Source of the DNA: an uncultured Draconibacterium sp.
Lineage (GTDB): Bacteria; Bacteroidota; Bacteroidia; Bacteroidales; Prolixibacteraceae
Assembly (NCBI GenBank): GCA_947492175.1
Contig: CANLMQ010000016.1
Coordinates: 1-64,000 of the forward strand
Reading direction: 5' to 3'
DNA length: 64,000 nucleotides
Shown: piece after piece, positions 24,196-33,000 of the stretch
Position numbering within the stretch: the stretch's first letter is position 1
Layout of the letters: each line of letters begins with the position of its first letter
Made by a program: the position numbers and the translations under genes
Notes under the pieces: model-generated
Database searches by the model: none
Told to the model about the DNA's origin: nothing
What the model saw: only the letters and a program-made list of their open reading frames with translations

Positions 24196-25620
24196 ATGAT
24201 TTCACGATTTTTCTTCATCCTGTTTTTAGGTCTTTTAGCGCTTTCTGTTTCATCGCAATCTGATTTTAACAAGGCAGTTCAGCAACTATTGGAAAAGCCC
24301 GATTATAAAAATGCTTCGGTTGCTATGCATATTGTCGAATTATCATCAGGAGAAGAGCTCTGTAATATAAATGCAAACCGGGTGATGATTCCTGCTTCAA
24401 CCATGAAATTAATAACCACGGCTTCTGCATTTGAGATTTTGGGAAGCGACTATCGGTTTAAAACAAAAATTGCCAGCCGTGGTAAGCTAAATAAAGAAAA
24501 TGAGCTAAACGGCGATCTTATTTTAGTGGGCGGGGCCGATCCTGCTCTTGGTTCTGAATATTTTCAGGATTATTATATGGATTTTCTAAAAAATTGGGCC
24601 GTGAAAGTAAAAGACTCAGGAATAAAAACTATTAAAGGAGACTTAATTTTAGATGCTTCGGTTTATGATACAGAGAAAGTACCGGATTCGTGGGTTTGGG
24701 GAGATATTGGAAACTACTATGGCGCCGGCCCCGATGCGTTTACGGTTTACGATAACATGTTCAGAATAACATTTAGTTCTCCAAAGAAAGTTGGAAAATT
24801 AACAAAAATTATCGCCACTTATCCTAAAATTGAAAAAATGGCAATGAGCAATGAAGTCTTGTCGGCCGATGATAATGTTGATAATGCCTATGTTTTTGGT
24901 GGACCGTTTGATAAAAACCGCATCATTCGGGGTACTATTCCGCGCAACAGAAAAGCATTTACTATTAAAGCTTCTATTCCGCAGCCGGAAGAAGTTCTGA
25001 CCCGTGATTTTGTTGATGCGCTGACTAAAGAAGGAGTTTTTATTTTGGGAAAGATCAAATTTGAAAATGTTGATAAAAGCAACCTTAAAACTATATTTAT
25101 TCAGGAATCGCCAACACTTGCTGAAATTGGAGAAGTATTGAATCACGAAAGTGTTAACCTGTTTGCCGAGCATTTTCTGAAACAAATAGCTGTAGAGGAA
25201 AATGGTATAGGAAATCGAAAAGAAGCGATTGATTTGGTGAAAGAATTTTGGGAATCGAAAGGCATTTCAACCGAATATCTTTTTATGGAAGATGGAAGTG
25301 GGTTGTCGCATTTTAATGCAGTATCTCCTAAATTTTTTACGCAATTAATGTCGTTTATGGTAAATAATAAGGCATTTGTAAATACGCTTCCTGCTGCTGG
25401 AGAAGGATCTTTAAAACGTTTTAATAAAACAGCGTTTCCGGGTAATACTCTGCAAGCCAAAAGTGGCTCAATGACGCGTGTATGTTGTTATGCTGGTTAT
25501 TTAAAAACCGATGCCGGAAAAACTGTAGTTTTTTCATTTATGTTTAACCACTTTTCAGGATCGCATTCTGCCTTAATTAAAGAGATAGAGTATTTATTTA
25601 CAAAGCTAAAAACCGAATAA
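24196..25620 (+). CDS. dacB: D-alanyl-D-alanine carboxypeptidase/endopeptidase (PBP4, S13 family)
   Basis: A periplasmic penicillin-binding protein that trims peptidoglycan peptides and opens cross-links. The 474-residue protein has a signal peptide (MISRFFFILFLGLLALSVSS). The catalytic SxxK is Ser68-Thr-Met-Lys71 (ASTMKLIT), the SGLSxxN-type element is DGSGLSHFNAVSP, and the KTG-type box is Lys422-Ser-Gly. The insertion between the first two motifs (about residues 95-270) is typical of class C PBP4. It is divergent from crcB and followed by a terminator-like hairpin. Substrate specificity within the family is not determined by sequence. Confidence 0.92.
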   Translation: MISRFFFILFLGLLALSVSSQSDFNKAVQQLLEKPDYKNASVAMHIVELSSGEELCNINANRVMIPASTMKLITTASAFEILGSDYRFKTKIASRGKLNKENELNGDLILVGGADPALGSEYFQDYYMDFLKNWAVKVKDSGIKTIKGDLILDASVYDTEKVPDSWVWGDIGNYYGAGPDAFTVYDNMFRITFSSPKKVGKLTKIIATYPKIEKMAMSNEVLSADDNVDNAYVFGGPFDKNRIIRGTIPRNRKAFTIKASIPQPEEVLTRDFVDALTKEGVFILGKIKFENVDKSNLKTIFIQESPTLAEIGEVLNHESVNLFAEHFLKQIAVEENGIGNRKEAIDLVKEFWESKGISTEYLFMEDGSGLSHFNAVSPKFFTQLMSFMVNNKAFVNTLPAAGEGSLKRFNKTAFPGNTLQAKSGSMTRVCCYAGYLKTDAGKTVVFSFMFNHFSGSHSALIKEIEYLFTKLKTE

Positions 25621-25662
25621 TAAATTATTAACTGGCTCAAAGCGGTGAACATGATTTTTACG

Positions 25663-25697
25663 AATAAAAAAACAGGAGCCCTTTCAGACTCCTGTTT
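25663..25697. terminator. Intrinsic terminator-like hairpin
   Basis: AAACAGGAG and CTCCTGTTT form a perfect 9-bp stem (25669-25697) about 50 bp after dacB. The T-run is better on the minus strand (seven A residues precede it on plus). The rest of the 330-bp gap (25698-25948) shows no gene. Confidence 0.6.
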
Positions 25698-25948
25698 GCA
25701 GATTTAATGTTAATGGTTTATCATTTATTCAATAATAGCTTTTGTATATAATATTGGCATTCAAACATAAATAATTCATCGCTGATTATGGACGATTTGT
25801 AAAAGGGATTCGTAAAGAATACAGAAAGGAAGGTAAAATGATGCGACAAACATAATTCTATTTGTTGGGAGTTGGCAGGAAATATTTTTGGGTAACTAAT
25901 TTAAAAAGTATATTTACGCTTATTATCCATTCCAACTAAAATAATAAT

Positions 25949-27217
25949 ATGAATCGACTGGTATTTGTAGTTTTCTGCCTTTTTATATTTCACAATTTTT
26001 CATTTGCACAGTACGGACCCAATTACGATGAAAATAAAGTTCCGGAATTTGAGTTACCTAATCCGTTAAAAACGTTCAGAGGTAAAAAAGTTAAAAATGT
26101 AAAACGGTGGGAGAAGAAGCGCCGTCCAGAGCTGCTCGAATTTTTTACGCAGAATGTATACGGCGAAGTTCCCGGCGAGTTGAATATTTCGTTATATGAA
26201 GTCTTAGAACAGAGTCGCAATGCATTAAACGGAAAAGCGATTCGCAAGCAGGTTGAACTTACTTTCAAAAAAGATAATCACACACTCAGTTTTACAATTT
26301 TAATGTACCTACCCAAAAATGTGGAAACACCTCCATTGTTTTTGGGGTATAATTTTTATGGAAATCATACCATTTCAAACGATGTTGATATAATTATATC
26401 GGAAGCCTGGTCGCGCGATAATCCTTCATTCGGAATTGTGCACAATCAGTTAACAGAGCAGTCGCGCGGTGTACGAACTAATCGTTGGCCTTTAAATAAA
26501 ATTATTGATGCAGGTTATGGTCTTGCCGTAATTTATTATGGCGAGGTTGATCCCGACAAAGATGATATGAGTGACGGAATACATCCGTTTTTTTATATCG
26601 ATGATCAGCAACAGCCTGCCGATAATGAATGGGGGGCAATTGCTGCCTGGTCGTGGGGGCTTAGTCGGGCAATGGATTACTTTCAGAAAGATATTGATGT
26701 TGATGCATCAAAGGTGATTGTATTTGGACACTCAAGATTAGGAAAGACCTCACTCTGGGCGGGAGCTACCGATACTCGTTTTGCCGGTGTAATTTCCAAC
26801 AATTCCGGTTGTGGAGGAGCTGCACTTTCGAAACGACGGTTTGGCGAAACAGTTTGGCGAATTAACCGAAGTTTCCCGCATTGGTTTTGCAGAAACTTTA
26901 AATATTACAGTAAAAGCGAAGAGGCATTACCGGTAGATCAGCACCAGTTGATTGCATTGATAGCACCTCGTCCGGTTTATGTTGCCAGCGCCGAAGAAGA
27001 TAAATGGGCCGATCCGAAAGGAGAGTTTTTATCGGCTTTATATGCCAGCCCGGTTTATAAATTGTATGGAAAGAAAGGGATTACTCAAAAGAAAATGCCT
27101 GAAGTGAACAAACCTATTCAAAATACAGTGGCGTATCATATCCGAACTGGGAAACACGATGTTACCGATTTCGACTGGGAACAGTACATAATTTGGGCCG
27201 ATAAGTTTGTGAAATAG
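25949..27217 (+). CDS. CE15-like glucuronoyl esterase / alpha-beta hydrolase, secreted
   Basis: A 422-residue exported protein (signal MNRLVFVVFCLFIFHNFSFA). The nucleophile Ser262 lies in FGHSRLGKTSLWAG, the bacterial CE15 signature, and His403 in TGKHDVTDFDW is the probable catalytic His. CE15 enzymes cleave ester links between lignin alcohols and 4-O-methyl-glucuronic acid on xylan; some bacterial members act on other uronate esters. Further family features are NGLTRG-like EQSRGVRTNRWPLNKIIDAGYG and NNSGCGGAALSKRRFGETV. It begins a plus-strand set of exported carbohydrate enzymes. Spacing to the next gene is 80 bp. Confidence 0.85.
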   Translation: MNRLVFVVFCLFIFHNFSFAQYGPNYDENKVPEFELPNPLKTFRGKKVKNVKRWEKKRRPELLEFFTQNVYGEVPGELNISLYEVLEQSRNALNGKAIRKQVELTFKKDNHTLSFTILMYLPKNVETPPLFLGYNFYGNHTISNDVDIIISEAWSRDNPSFGIVHNQLTEQSRGVRTNRWPLNKIIDAGYGLAVIYYGEVDPDKDDMSDGIHPFFYIDDQQQPADNEWGAIAAWSWGLSRAMDYFQKDIDVDASKVIVFGHSRLGKTSLWAGATDTRFAGVISNNSGCGGAALSKRRFGETVWRINRSFPHWFCRNFKYYSKSEEALPVDQHQLIALIAPRPVYVASAEEDKWADPKGEFLSALYASPVYKLYGKKGITQKKMPEVNKPIQNTVAYHIRTGKHDVTDFDWEQYIIWADKFVK

Positions 27218-27297
27218 AAACTTTAAGAACGGCGGGGGCGATCATTCTCTGTAATTGCTGATAGTAGTTAAACAATAGAAACTATAAGCTAAATCAT

Positions 27298-28005
27298 ATG
27301 AAATATATACTTTATTCATTCATAATTTTAGCTGCTTTATTTGCATGCCAATCAAAAAGTACCGATGCACCAAAGACACAAAAATTGTTTAATGGTGTTG
27401 ATTTAACTGGATGGCATGCCGATGTTCCTGCAGCCGATTTAAATCCTGATATTGAAAAATCATTTATTATTCGCGATTCGTTACTGGTGAGTTTAGGTGA
27501 TCCGCGTGGGCACCTGATCACCGATTCTGTTTTTCAAAATTACAGATTACAGGTTGAATATCGTTTTGCCGGAACTCCGGGAAATTGTGGTGTTTTGGTT
27601 CATGCATCAACGCCAAGAGCATTGTACAAAATGTTTCCAAAATCGTTGGAAGTACAAATGCAGCACAAAGATGCCGGCGATTTTTGGTGTATTGTGGAGG
27701 ACATTGAAGTTCCGGATATGTTGAAACGACGCGGTCCGAAAGAAGAGTGGGGGATTACTGAAGGTAAAAAACGCAGAATTCTAAACCTGACAGACAATTC
27801 TGAAAAGCCTTTGGGAGAGTGGAACAGAATGGTTGTGGAATGTGTGGCCGATACCATTAAAGTTTGGGTAAACAACGATCTTGTAAACTATGGCTACAAT
27901 TGCACTGCAGTAAAAGGACAAATTGCCGTACAGGCAGAAGGTTCTGAAGTTGAGTTTCGAAAAATAGAACTGACACCTATTAAAAAAACAACCCCTATTG
28001 ACTAA
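27298..28005 (+). CDS. DUF1080 (3-keto-disaccharide hydrolase-type) lipoprotein
   Basis: A 235-residue lipoprotein (MKYILYSFIILAALFACQSK, lipobox LFAC). The rest is a concanavalin-like beta-sandwich of the DUF1080 type with LFNGVDLTGWHAD near the start, FAGTPGNCGVLVHAS in the middle and EWNRMVVECVADTIKVWVN near the end. Related proteins bind or cleave 3-keto-glycosides, and the family often occurs with Gfo/Idh-type oxidoreductases that oxidise sugars. One such oxidoreductase lies 1.3 kb downstream (29269), so a shared pathway is possible. Confidence 0.85.
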   Translation: MKYILYSFIILAALFACQSKSTDAPKTQKLFNGVDLTGWHADVPAADLNPDIEKSFIIRDSLLVSLGDPRGHLITDSVFQNYRLQVEYRFAGTPGNCGVLVHASTPRALYKMFPKSLEVQMQHKDAGDFWCIVEDIEVPDMLKRRGPKEEWGITEGKKRRILNLTDNSEKPLGEWNRMVVECVADTIKVWVNNDLVNYGYNCTAVKGQIAVQAEGSEVEFRKIELTPIKKTTPID

Positions 28006-28064
28006 ACGTTAATTACAGAATAACAGATTACAAAAAACAGAATAAACTAAAGAGATTTACTTTT

Positions 28065-28964
28065 ATGAGAAATACTAAATTTTTATCTGAACCAGGAAAC
28101 CATACTTCTGGATGGTTAAATTGGTATAAAATAATTCAATGTTGTGTGTTGTTATTTTTTGCTGTTGAAATAGTTGGTGCACAAACAACAAGTAAAAACG
28201 ATTCCTGTTTTTTCATACAGCTTTCCGATCCTCAGTTTGGAATGTTTAAACAGAACGCAAATTTTGAAAAGGAAACAGCTTTGTATAAAAAGGCAATTGA
28301 TGGAATAAATGAACTTAAGCCTGATTTTGTCGTAATAACCGGCGATTTTGTTCACAACCAGAACTCGGAAGAACAGATAAATGAGTTTATACGGCTAACG
28401 GCTGCTGTTAATCCTTCTATTCCTGTTTATTATTCTCCCGGAAATCATGATATTGGTGTTACTCCTGACAAAGAAAGTCTGAAAAAATATCGAAAAAATT
28501 ATGGAAAAGACAGGTTTGTGTTTTCGCATAAAGGTTCTTTGTTTATCGGATTTAATACCAGTCTGATAAAAGGGAAATTGGAAAAAGAAGAAAAAGAACA
28601 ATACAAATGGCTTGAAAAACAACTTCGCAAAAGCGATAAGTTTAACAAAACGGTACTGTTCTGTCATTATCCGTTTTTTATTAAAAATGTTGACGAACCA
28701 ACAGCTTATACAAATATTGATATTGAAGTAAGAAAGAAGTATCTCGATTTATTTGCCGCAAATGGAGTTGACGCGGTTTTTACAGGACATCATCATGATA
28801 ATATACTAAATGTTTACGGCGATATTGAACTGATAACCACGAGTGCAGCCGGAATGCCACTCGGTAATGCTCCCTCAGGAATGCGGATAATTAAAATCTT
28901 CAATGATAAAATTGAACATGAATATTTTGGTTTTGATGAAATCCCGGTATCTGTAGAATTTTGA
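28065..28964 (+). CDS. Calcineurin-like metallophosphoesterase, exported (CSTP1/CPPED1-like)
   Basis: A 299-residue phosphoesterase with a hydrophobic N-terminal signal (IIQCCVLLFFAVEIVGAQ). Metal motifs are LSDPQFGMF (the DPQF form of CSTP1/CPPED1), ITGDFVHN, SPGNHDIGV, LFCHYPFF and FTGHHHDN. Fifty-nine bp separate it from the DUF1080 gene. Its phosphorylated substrate is unknown; a sugar phosphate or phosphodiester would fit the setting. A 304-bp gap follows before the next gene. Confidence 0.88.
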   Translation: MRNTKFLSEPGNHTSGWLNWYKIIQCCVLLFFAVEIVGAQTTSKNDSCFFIQLSDPQFGMFKQNANFEKETALYKKAIDGINELKPDFVVITGDFVHNQNSEEQINEFIRLTAAVNPSIPVYYSPGNHDIGVTPDKESLKKYRKNYGKDRFVFSHKGSLFIGFNTSLIKGKLEKEEKEQYKWLEKQLRKSDKFNKTVLFCHYPFFIKNVDEPTAYTNIDIEVRKKYLDLFAANGVDAVFTGHHHDNILNVYGDIELITTSAAGMPLGNAPSGMRIIKIFNDKIEHEYFGFDEIPVSVEF

Positions 28965-29059
28965 CAATAGAAAAAATAAAGATCTTACATTCTAAAAGCG
29001 CGTTATTGGGTAAACTGAAAGCTGACAGGTTAGTTCTGAAAATAAGCTAAAACAAAACA

Positions 29060-29243
29060 GATGAAACGAACATGAAATTTAATCTGCGATATTTCACAAA
29101 CAAGCATGATTAAATTTCATCGAGAGTTCCATACGTTGCAATTGAAAAATAAAAAATTTAAACGAATGAAACGAGCATACTAAAAAGTCTATCTAATACA
29201 GAGTGTTATAATTATGCGAGTTCCATCCGTCAACTGACGGACC
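29060..29243 (+). repeat. Diverged direct repeat and small palindrome upstream of the oxidoreductase gene
   Basis: ATGAAACGAACAT (near 29061) and ATGAAACGAGCAT (near 29166) recur, as do GAGTTCCATACGT and GAGTTCCATCCGT further on, so the segment looks like an old tandem duplication of about 105 bp. It ends in the palindrome CCGTCAACTGACGG at about 29228-29241. No gene is present in 28965-29268. Confidence 0.4.
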
Positions 29244-29268
29244 GTTGAAAACAAACAATTTTAATAAG

Positions 29269-30369
29269 ATGAAAAAAGTATTGTTTATTTTGATTGTGGC
29301 GTGTATGCTAACGTTTATTGCAAGCGAGAGTGAAGCTCAAAAACCTATAAAGCTGGCTGTTGCCGGAATGTCTCACGGGCATATTTCGTTTATTTTGGGA
29401 AGACCAGACAAAGGTGATTTCGAGTTGGTAGGAGTGTGCGATTCGGATAAGGAGTTAGCTTCTAATATTGCAGAGCGATATCAGCTAAAAGAAGATATTG
29501 TATATACCGATCTGGAAAAAATGCTGGACGAGGTTAAGCCTGAAGCCGTGGTTGCTTTTGGATCGATTTATAGTCACCTGGAGGTAGTAGAAGCATGTGC
29601 TCCCCGCAGGATTCATGTGATGGTGGAAAAACCTTTGGCCGTGAGTATGGCGCACGCCAAACGTATGGCTCATCTTGCTAAAAGTAATGACATTCATTTA
29701 CTTACCGACTATGAAACATCGTGGTACCCTACAACCGCACAGTCTTTAAAAATGGTCAGCGAAGATTACATCGGACCTTTGCGGAAGGTAGTAATACATG
29801 ATGGACACCAGGGACCAAAAGAAATTGGCTGCGACAAGTATTTTTTAAGTTGGCTAACCGACCCGGTTTTAAACGGAGGAGGTGCTTTGGTCGACTTTGG
29901 CTGTTATGGAGCAAATCTAATGACAGCACTAACGAAAGGCGAAAAGCCAATTTCTGTAACTGCAGTAACACGCCGATTTAAACCTGATGTTTATCCGGAA
30001 GTAGACGATGAAGCTACAATTATTGTTTCTTATCCTCAGTCGCAGTGTATTATTCAGGCTTCGTGGAATTGGCCGTTTAACAGAAAAGATATGGAATTAT
30101 ACGGAGTAAAAGGATACATAAAAGCAGATAATAAAAACAATATGCGAATACGGTTAATGGGGGATAAAATAGAAAATTCAAAACAAATTACTGCAGCCGA
30201 TGTCGAAGTTTTCGAAGATCCGTTTTCCTATTTTGCTGCTGTTATTAACGGAAATATTCAGGTTGAACCTTTCGGATTGTATTCACTTGAAAATAATTTG
30301 CAGGTTGTGCGTATTCTGGATGCTGCCCGGCAATCGGCTAACGAAGGGAAAACGGTGTATTTAAAATAA
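29269..30369 (+). CDS. Gfo/Idh/MocA-family oxidoreductase with Sec-type signal
   Basis: NAD(P)-dependent sugar oxidoreductase, start at ATG 29269 (366 residues); a TTG eight codons upstream is less likely. An N-terminal signal (MKKVLFILIVACMLTFIASE) is followed by the Rossmann motif LAVAGMSHGHISFIL, the EKPLAVSMAHAKRM lysine motif and GGGALVDFGCYG. Family members oxidise or rearrange sugars. An exported nicotinamide enzyme without a twin-arginine signal is unusual, so the N-terminus deserves care. It is 31 bp upstream of an FAD-dependent oxidoreductase, likely the same operon. Confidence 0.85.
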   Translation: MKKVLFILIVACMLTFIASESEAQKPIKLAVAGMSHGHISFILGRPDKGDFELVGVCDSDKELASNIAERYQLKEDIVYTDLEKMLDEVKPEAVVAFGSIYSHLEVVEACAPRRIHVMVEKPLAVSMAHAKRMAHLAKSNDIHLLTDYETSWYPTTAQSLKMVSEDYIGPLRKVVIHDGHQGPKEIGCDKYFLSWLTDPVLNGGGALVDFGCYGANLMTALTKGEKPISVTAVTRRFKPDVYPEVDDEATIIVSYPQSQCIIQASWNWPFNRKDMELYGVKGYIKADNKNNMRIRLMGDKIENSKQITAADVEVFEDPFSYFAAVINGNIQVEPFGLYSLENNLQVVRILDAARQSANEGKTVYLK

Positions 30370-30400
30370 TTCATTCTCAATTTCAAACGTAATAATAGCA

Positions 30401-32182
30401 ATGAAACAAGTCTTATTTTTTATAGTTTTAACTGTTATTGTAAATGTTATGTCAGCTCAAGTGCCATCGGTTCTCTTAGAAACAGAGAGTTTTGATGAGA
30501 AAGGAGGTTGGGTTGTCGATCAGCAATTTATACCTTCGATGGGATCGCCGTATTTGTTAGCGCACGGTATGGGAAAACCCGTTGAAAATGCAAAAACAAG
30601 GGTAACTTTTCCTGAAAGTGGTCGGTACTATTTTTGGGTACGTACAATGGACTGGATTCCGGACAGACCGGAAACTCCCGGTATTTTTAAGGTGATTTTT
30701 GATGGTAAAGAGTTTGATAAAACTTTTGGCGTAAATAATGGCTGGCAATGGATTAAAGCAGGAAAGATTAATGTAGGAAATTCGAAAAAAATAGAGATAG
30801 AGTTAAAAGACGAAACCGGTTTTGAAGGACGTTGCGATGCTATTTATTTTTCGAAAGATAAAAACGATTATCCTCCGGTTGAGTTGGAAAAAATGACTAG
30901 TTGGAGAAAAGAGAAGTTAGGTATACCTCCTCCAATAATTGAATCGGAATTCGATTTGGTAATTGTGGGGGGAGGATTGGCAGGTTGTGGAGCAGCAGTG
31001 GCTGCAGCGCGTCAGGGATTAAAAGTGGCTCTGATTAACGACCGGCCGGTGCTTGGCGGAAATGCAAGCAAGGAAATTAGGGTACACACCGAAGGACTGG
31101 AATTTTATACCATTGTGCAGGAGTTGAGTACAGAGCATTATCCAAATGGCGATGCTGAAGCAATATTAGCCAACGATACTATTGAAAGTGTAGTGCGAGC
31201 CGAAAAGAATATTTCAGTTTTTCCGAATACCAGGGCTTATACCGTTCATAAAGATGGAAATAGAATTACCAGCGTAGATTGTTTCAACACCCATACCCAT
31301 AAAGAAACACGTTTTGAAGCACCTCTTTTTGTGGATGCCACTGGCGATGGATGGGTTGGTTACTGGGCTGGCTGCGAAGTAAAAATGGGTCGCGAATCGA
31401 GGAATGAATATAACGAAACATTAGCTCCCGAATTACCGGATTCCATGACCATGGGTAATTCAATTTTGTGGAATTCTGTAAAAATTGAAACGCAGAAAAG
31501 CACTGATTCTGAAAACAAATTGCAAGTTGGCTGGCAGGAAGTTCCGTGGGCCATGGATGTGGCAAAAGATTACAAAGCAAAACGGGGAGAGTGGTTTTGG
31601 GAGTACGGATTGTTAATGAATACGATTTACGATGCAGAGGCAATTCGTGATCATTTATTTCGTGCTATATACGGGAATTGGTACAATGTAAAGCAAAACC
31701 CTGAAAATGCAAACCTGAAATTGAAATGGATGGCATATGTTGCCGGGAAACGAGAATCGCGAAGAATTATTGGAGATTATATATTAAAAGAAAGTGATGT
31801 TATTAACCGGCCTGATTTTGAAGATGGTTTTGTAGAAGAAGTTCGGTCTATAGATATTCACTATCCTCGTGGCGGGAAATATGACTTCCTGACTGAAGCA
31901 GATTTTACAAAAGTTGAACAATATAAAATCCCGTATCGATGCTTGTATGCAAAAGATATTGATAATCTGTTTATGGCTGGGCGTTGTTTTTCTGCAACTC
32001 ACGTTGGTTTAGGTAGTCCGCGCGTAATGCACACTACAACACAAATGGGAGTGGTTGTTGGTTATGCGGCAGCTGTTTGTAAAGAGAATAATTGTTTGCC
32101 ACGCGATGTATACAGATATCATTTAGATATCATGAAAGAGCGGCTGGACAAAATTAAATCGGGAGCTAAATTTGAACATTAA
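30401..32182 (+). CDS. FAD-dependent oxidoreductase with N-terminal carbohydrate-binding-like domain
   Basis: A 593-residue exported protein (signal MKQVLFFIVLTVIVNVMS, then AQ). Residues about 25-155 form a beta-sandwich resembling carbohydrate-binding or golvesin-type domains (SGRYYFWVRTMDW). The FAD domain (PF12831 type) starts near residue 185: FDLVIVGGGLAGCGAAVAAARQG is the dinucleotide motif, with GGNASKEIRVHTEG downstream. The C-terminal part has AGRCFSATHVGLGSPRVM. The family is common in Bacteroidota and Planctomycetes polysaccharide loci, role unproven. The intervening spacer to the Gfo/Idh gene is 31 bp. Confidence 0.85.
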   Translation: MKQVLFFIVLTVIVNVMSAQVPSVLLETESFDEKGGWVVDQQFIPSMGSPYLLAHGMGKPVENAKTRVTFPESGRYYFWVRTMDWIPDRPETPGIFKVIFDGKEFDKTFGVNNGWQWIKAGKINVGNSKKIEIELKDETGFEGRCDAIYFSKDKNDYPPVELEKMTSWRKEKLGIPPPIIESEFDLVIVGGGLAGCGAAVAAARQGLKVALINDRPVLGGNASKEIRVHTEGLEFYTIVQELSTEHYPNGDAEAILANDTIESVVRAEKNISVFPNTRAYTVHKDGNRITSVDCFNTHTHKETRFEAPLFVDATGDGWVGYWAGCEVKMGRESRNEYNETLAPELPDSMTMGNSILWNSVKIETQKSTDSENKLQVGWQEVPWAMDVAKDYKAKRGEWFWEYGLLMNTIYDAEAIRDHLFRAIYGNWYNVKQNPENANLKLKWMAYVAGKRESRRIIGDYILKESDVINRPDFEDGFVEEVRSIDIHYPRGGKYDFLTEADFTKVEQYKIPYRCLYAKDIDNLFMAGRCFSATHVGLGSPRVMHTTTQMGVVVGYAAAVCKENNCLPRDVYRYHLDIMKERLDKIKSGAKFEH

Positions 32183-32350
32183 CCAGAATCATTTATTTAC
32201 TTTCTGGCAAACCAGGTTTTTATAAAAGGCTGGAATTTGTCCTTTTTTTTCTCATTATTTTTATAGTATTTGTGACTTAATGTATTGTTGGTTCACTTAT
32301 TTAGTGCCAACAAATAATGTTTTTATCAACTATTCTGGTACTTTTTAAAT

Positions 32351-32902
32351 ATGAGAAAAGAACTGTTATCATTAAGTGTCGTGTTTTTCCTTATTGTCGG
32401 TGTTAATAATAGTATTTTGGCTCAGGATGCAAGTCCAGGCCCTGTGTTCAAGTCGATGGGATATGTTTACGATGTACCTGATGCCGATTTTATTCCGGAT
32501 ACAAACCAAGTGTTAAAAGCAGTTTTTGATATTGAGCGTTGGCAGGATGATTCTTCAGAGCTAAATCCATTGATTAACAGCCTTCATCGATATATAAACA
32601 TGCATGTGCGTAAGGGATTCCCACTCAAAAACATTCATTTGGCTTTTGTTCTTCATGGAGTGTCGGGAAAAGATGCATTAACAAACGAAGCATACAAAAA
32701 GCGTTACGGTGTTGACAATCCCAATACCGAACATATAAAAGCTCTGGCAGAAAAAGGAGTGCATATGTACATTTGCGGACAATCGGCAAACTATTACGAG
32801 TATGAAAAAAGTGAGTTAATGCCTGAAATAAAATTAGCTCTGTCGGCAATGACAGTATTGACGGTATATCAGGCAGAAGGATATTCTTTAATACGTTTTT
32901 AA
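32351..32902 (+). CDS. Exported DsrE-family protein
   Basis: A 183-residue protein with a signal peptide (MRKELLSLSVVFFLIVGVNNSILA). The remainder resembles DsrE/DsrF-like sulfur relay proteins: helices around HRYINMHVRKGF, a strand NIHLAFVLHG, and a Cys in VHMYICGQSANYYEYE (residue about 142). Family members act in sulfur transfer or are of unknown role. It lies between the FAD oxidoreductase and GH9 genes and may belong with neither. Confidence in family is moderate. Confidence 0.75.
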   Translation: MRKELLSLSVVFFLIVGVNNSILAQDASPGPVFKSMGYVYDVPDADFIPDTNQVLKAVFDIERWQDDSSELNPLINSLHRYINMHVRKGFPLKNIHLAFVLHGVSGKDALTNEAYKKRYGVDNPNTEHIKALAEKGVHMYICGQSANYYEYEKSELMPEIKLALSAMTVLTVYQAEGYSLIRF

Positions 32903-33000
32903 TGGAGTGTGCCCTAGGGCAGTTGCGATTTGAATAAACAGTAAATTTCATATTTTATGATTTTGCTAAACTAATATTAAAACTAAAAATCTTACTACTT

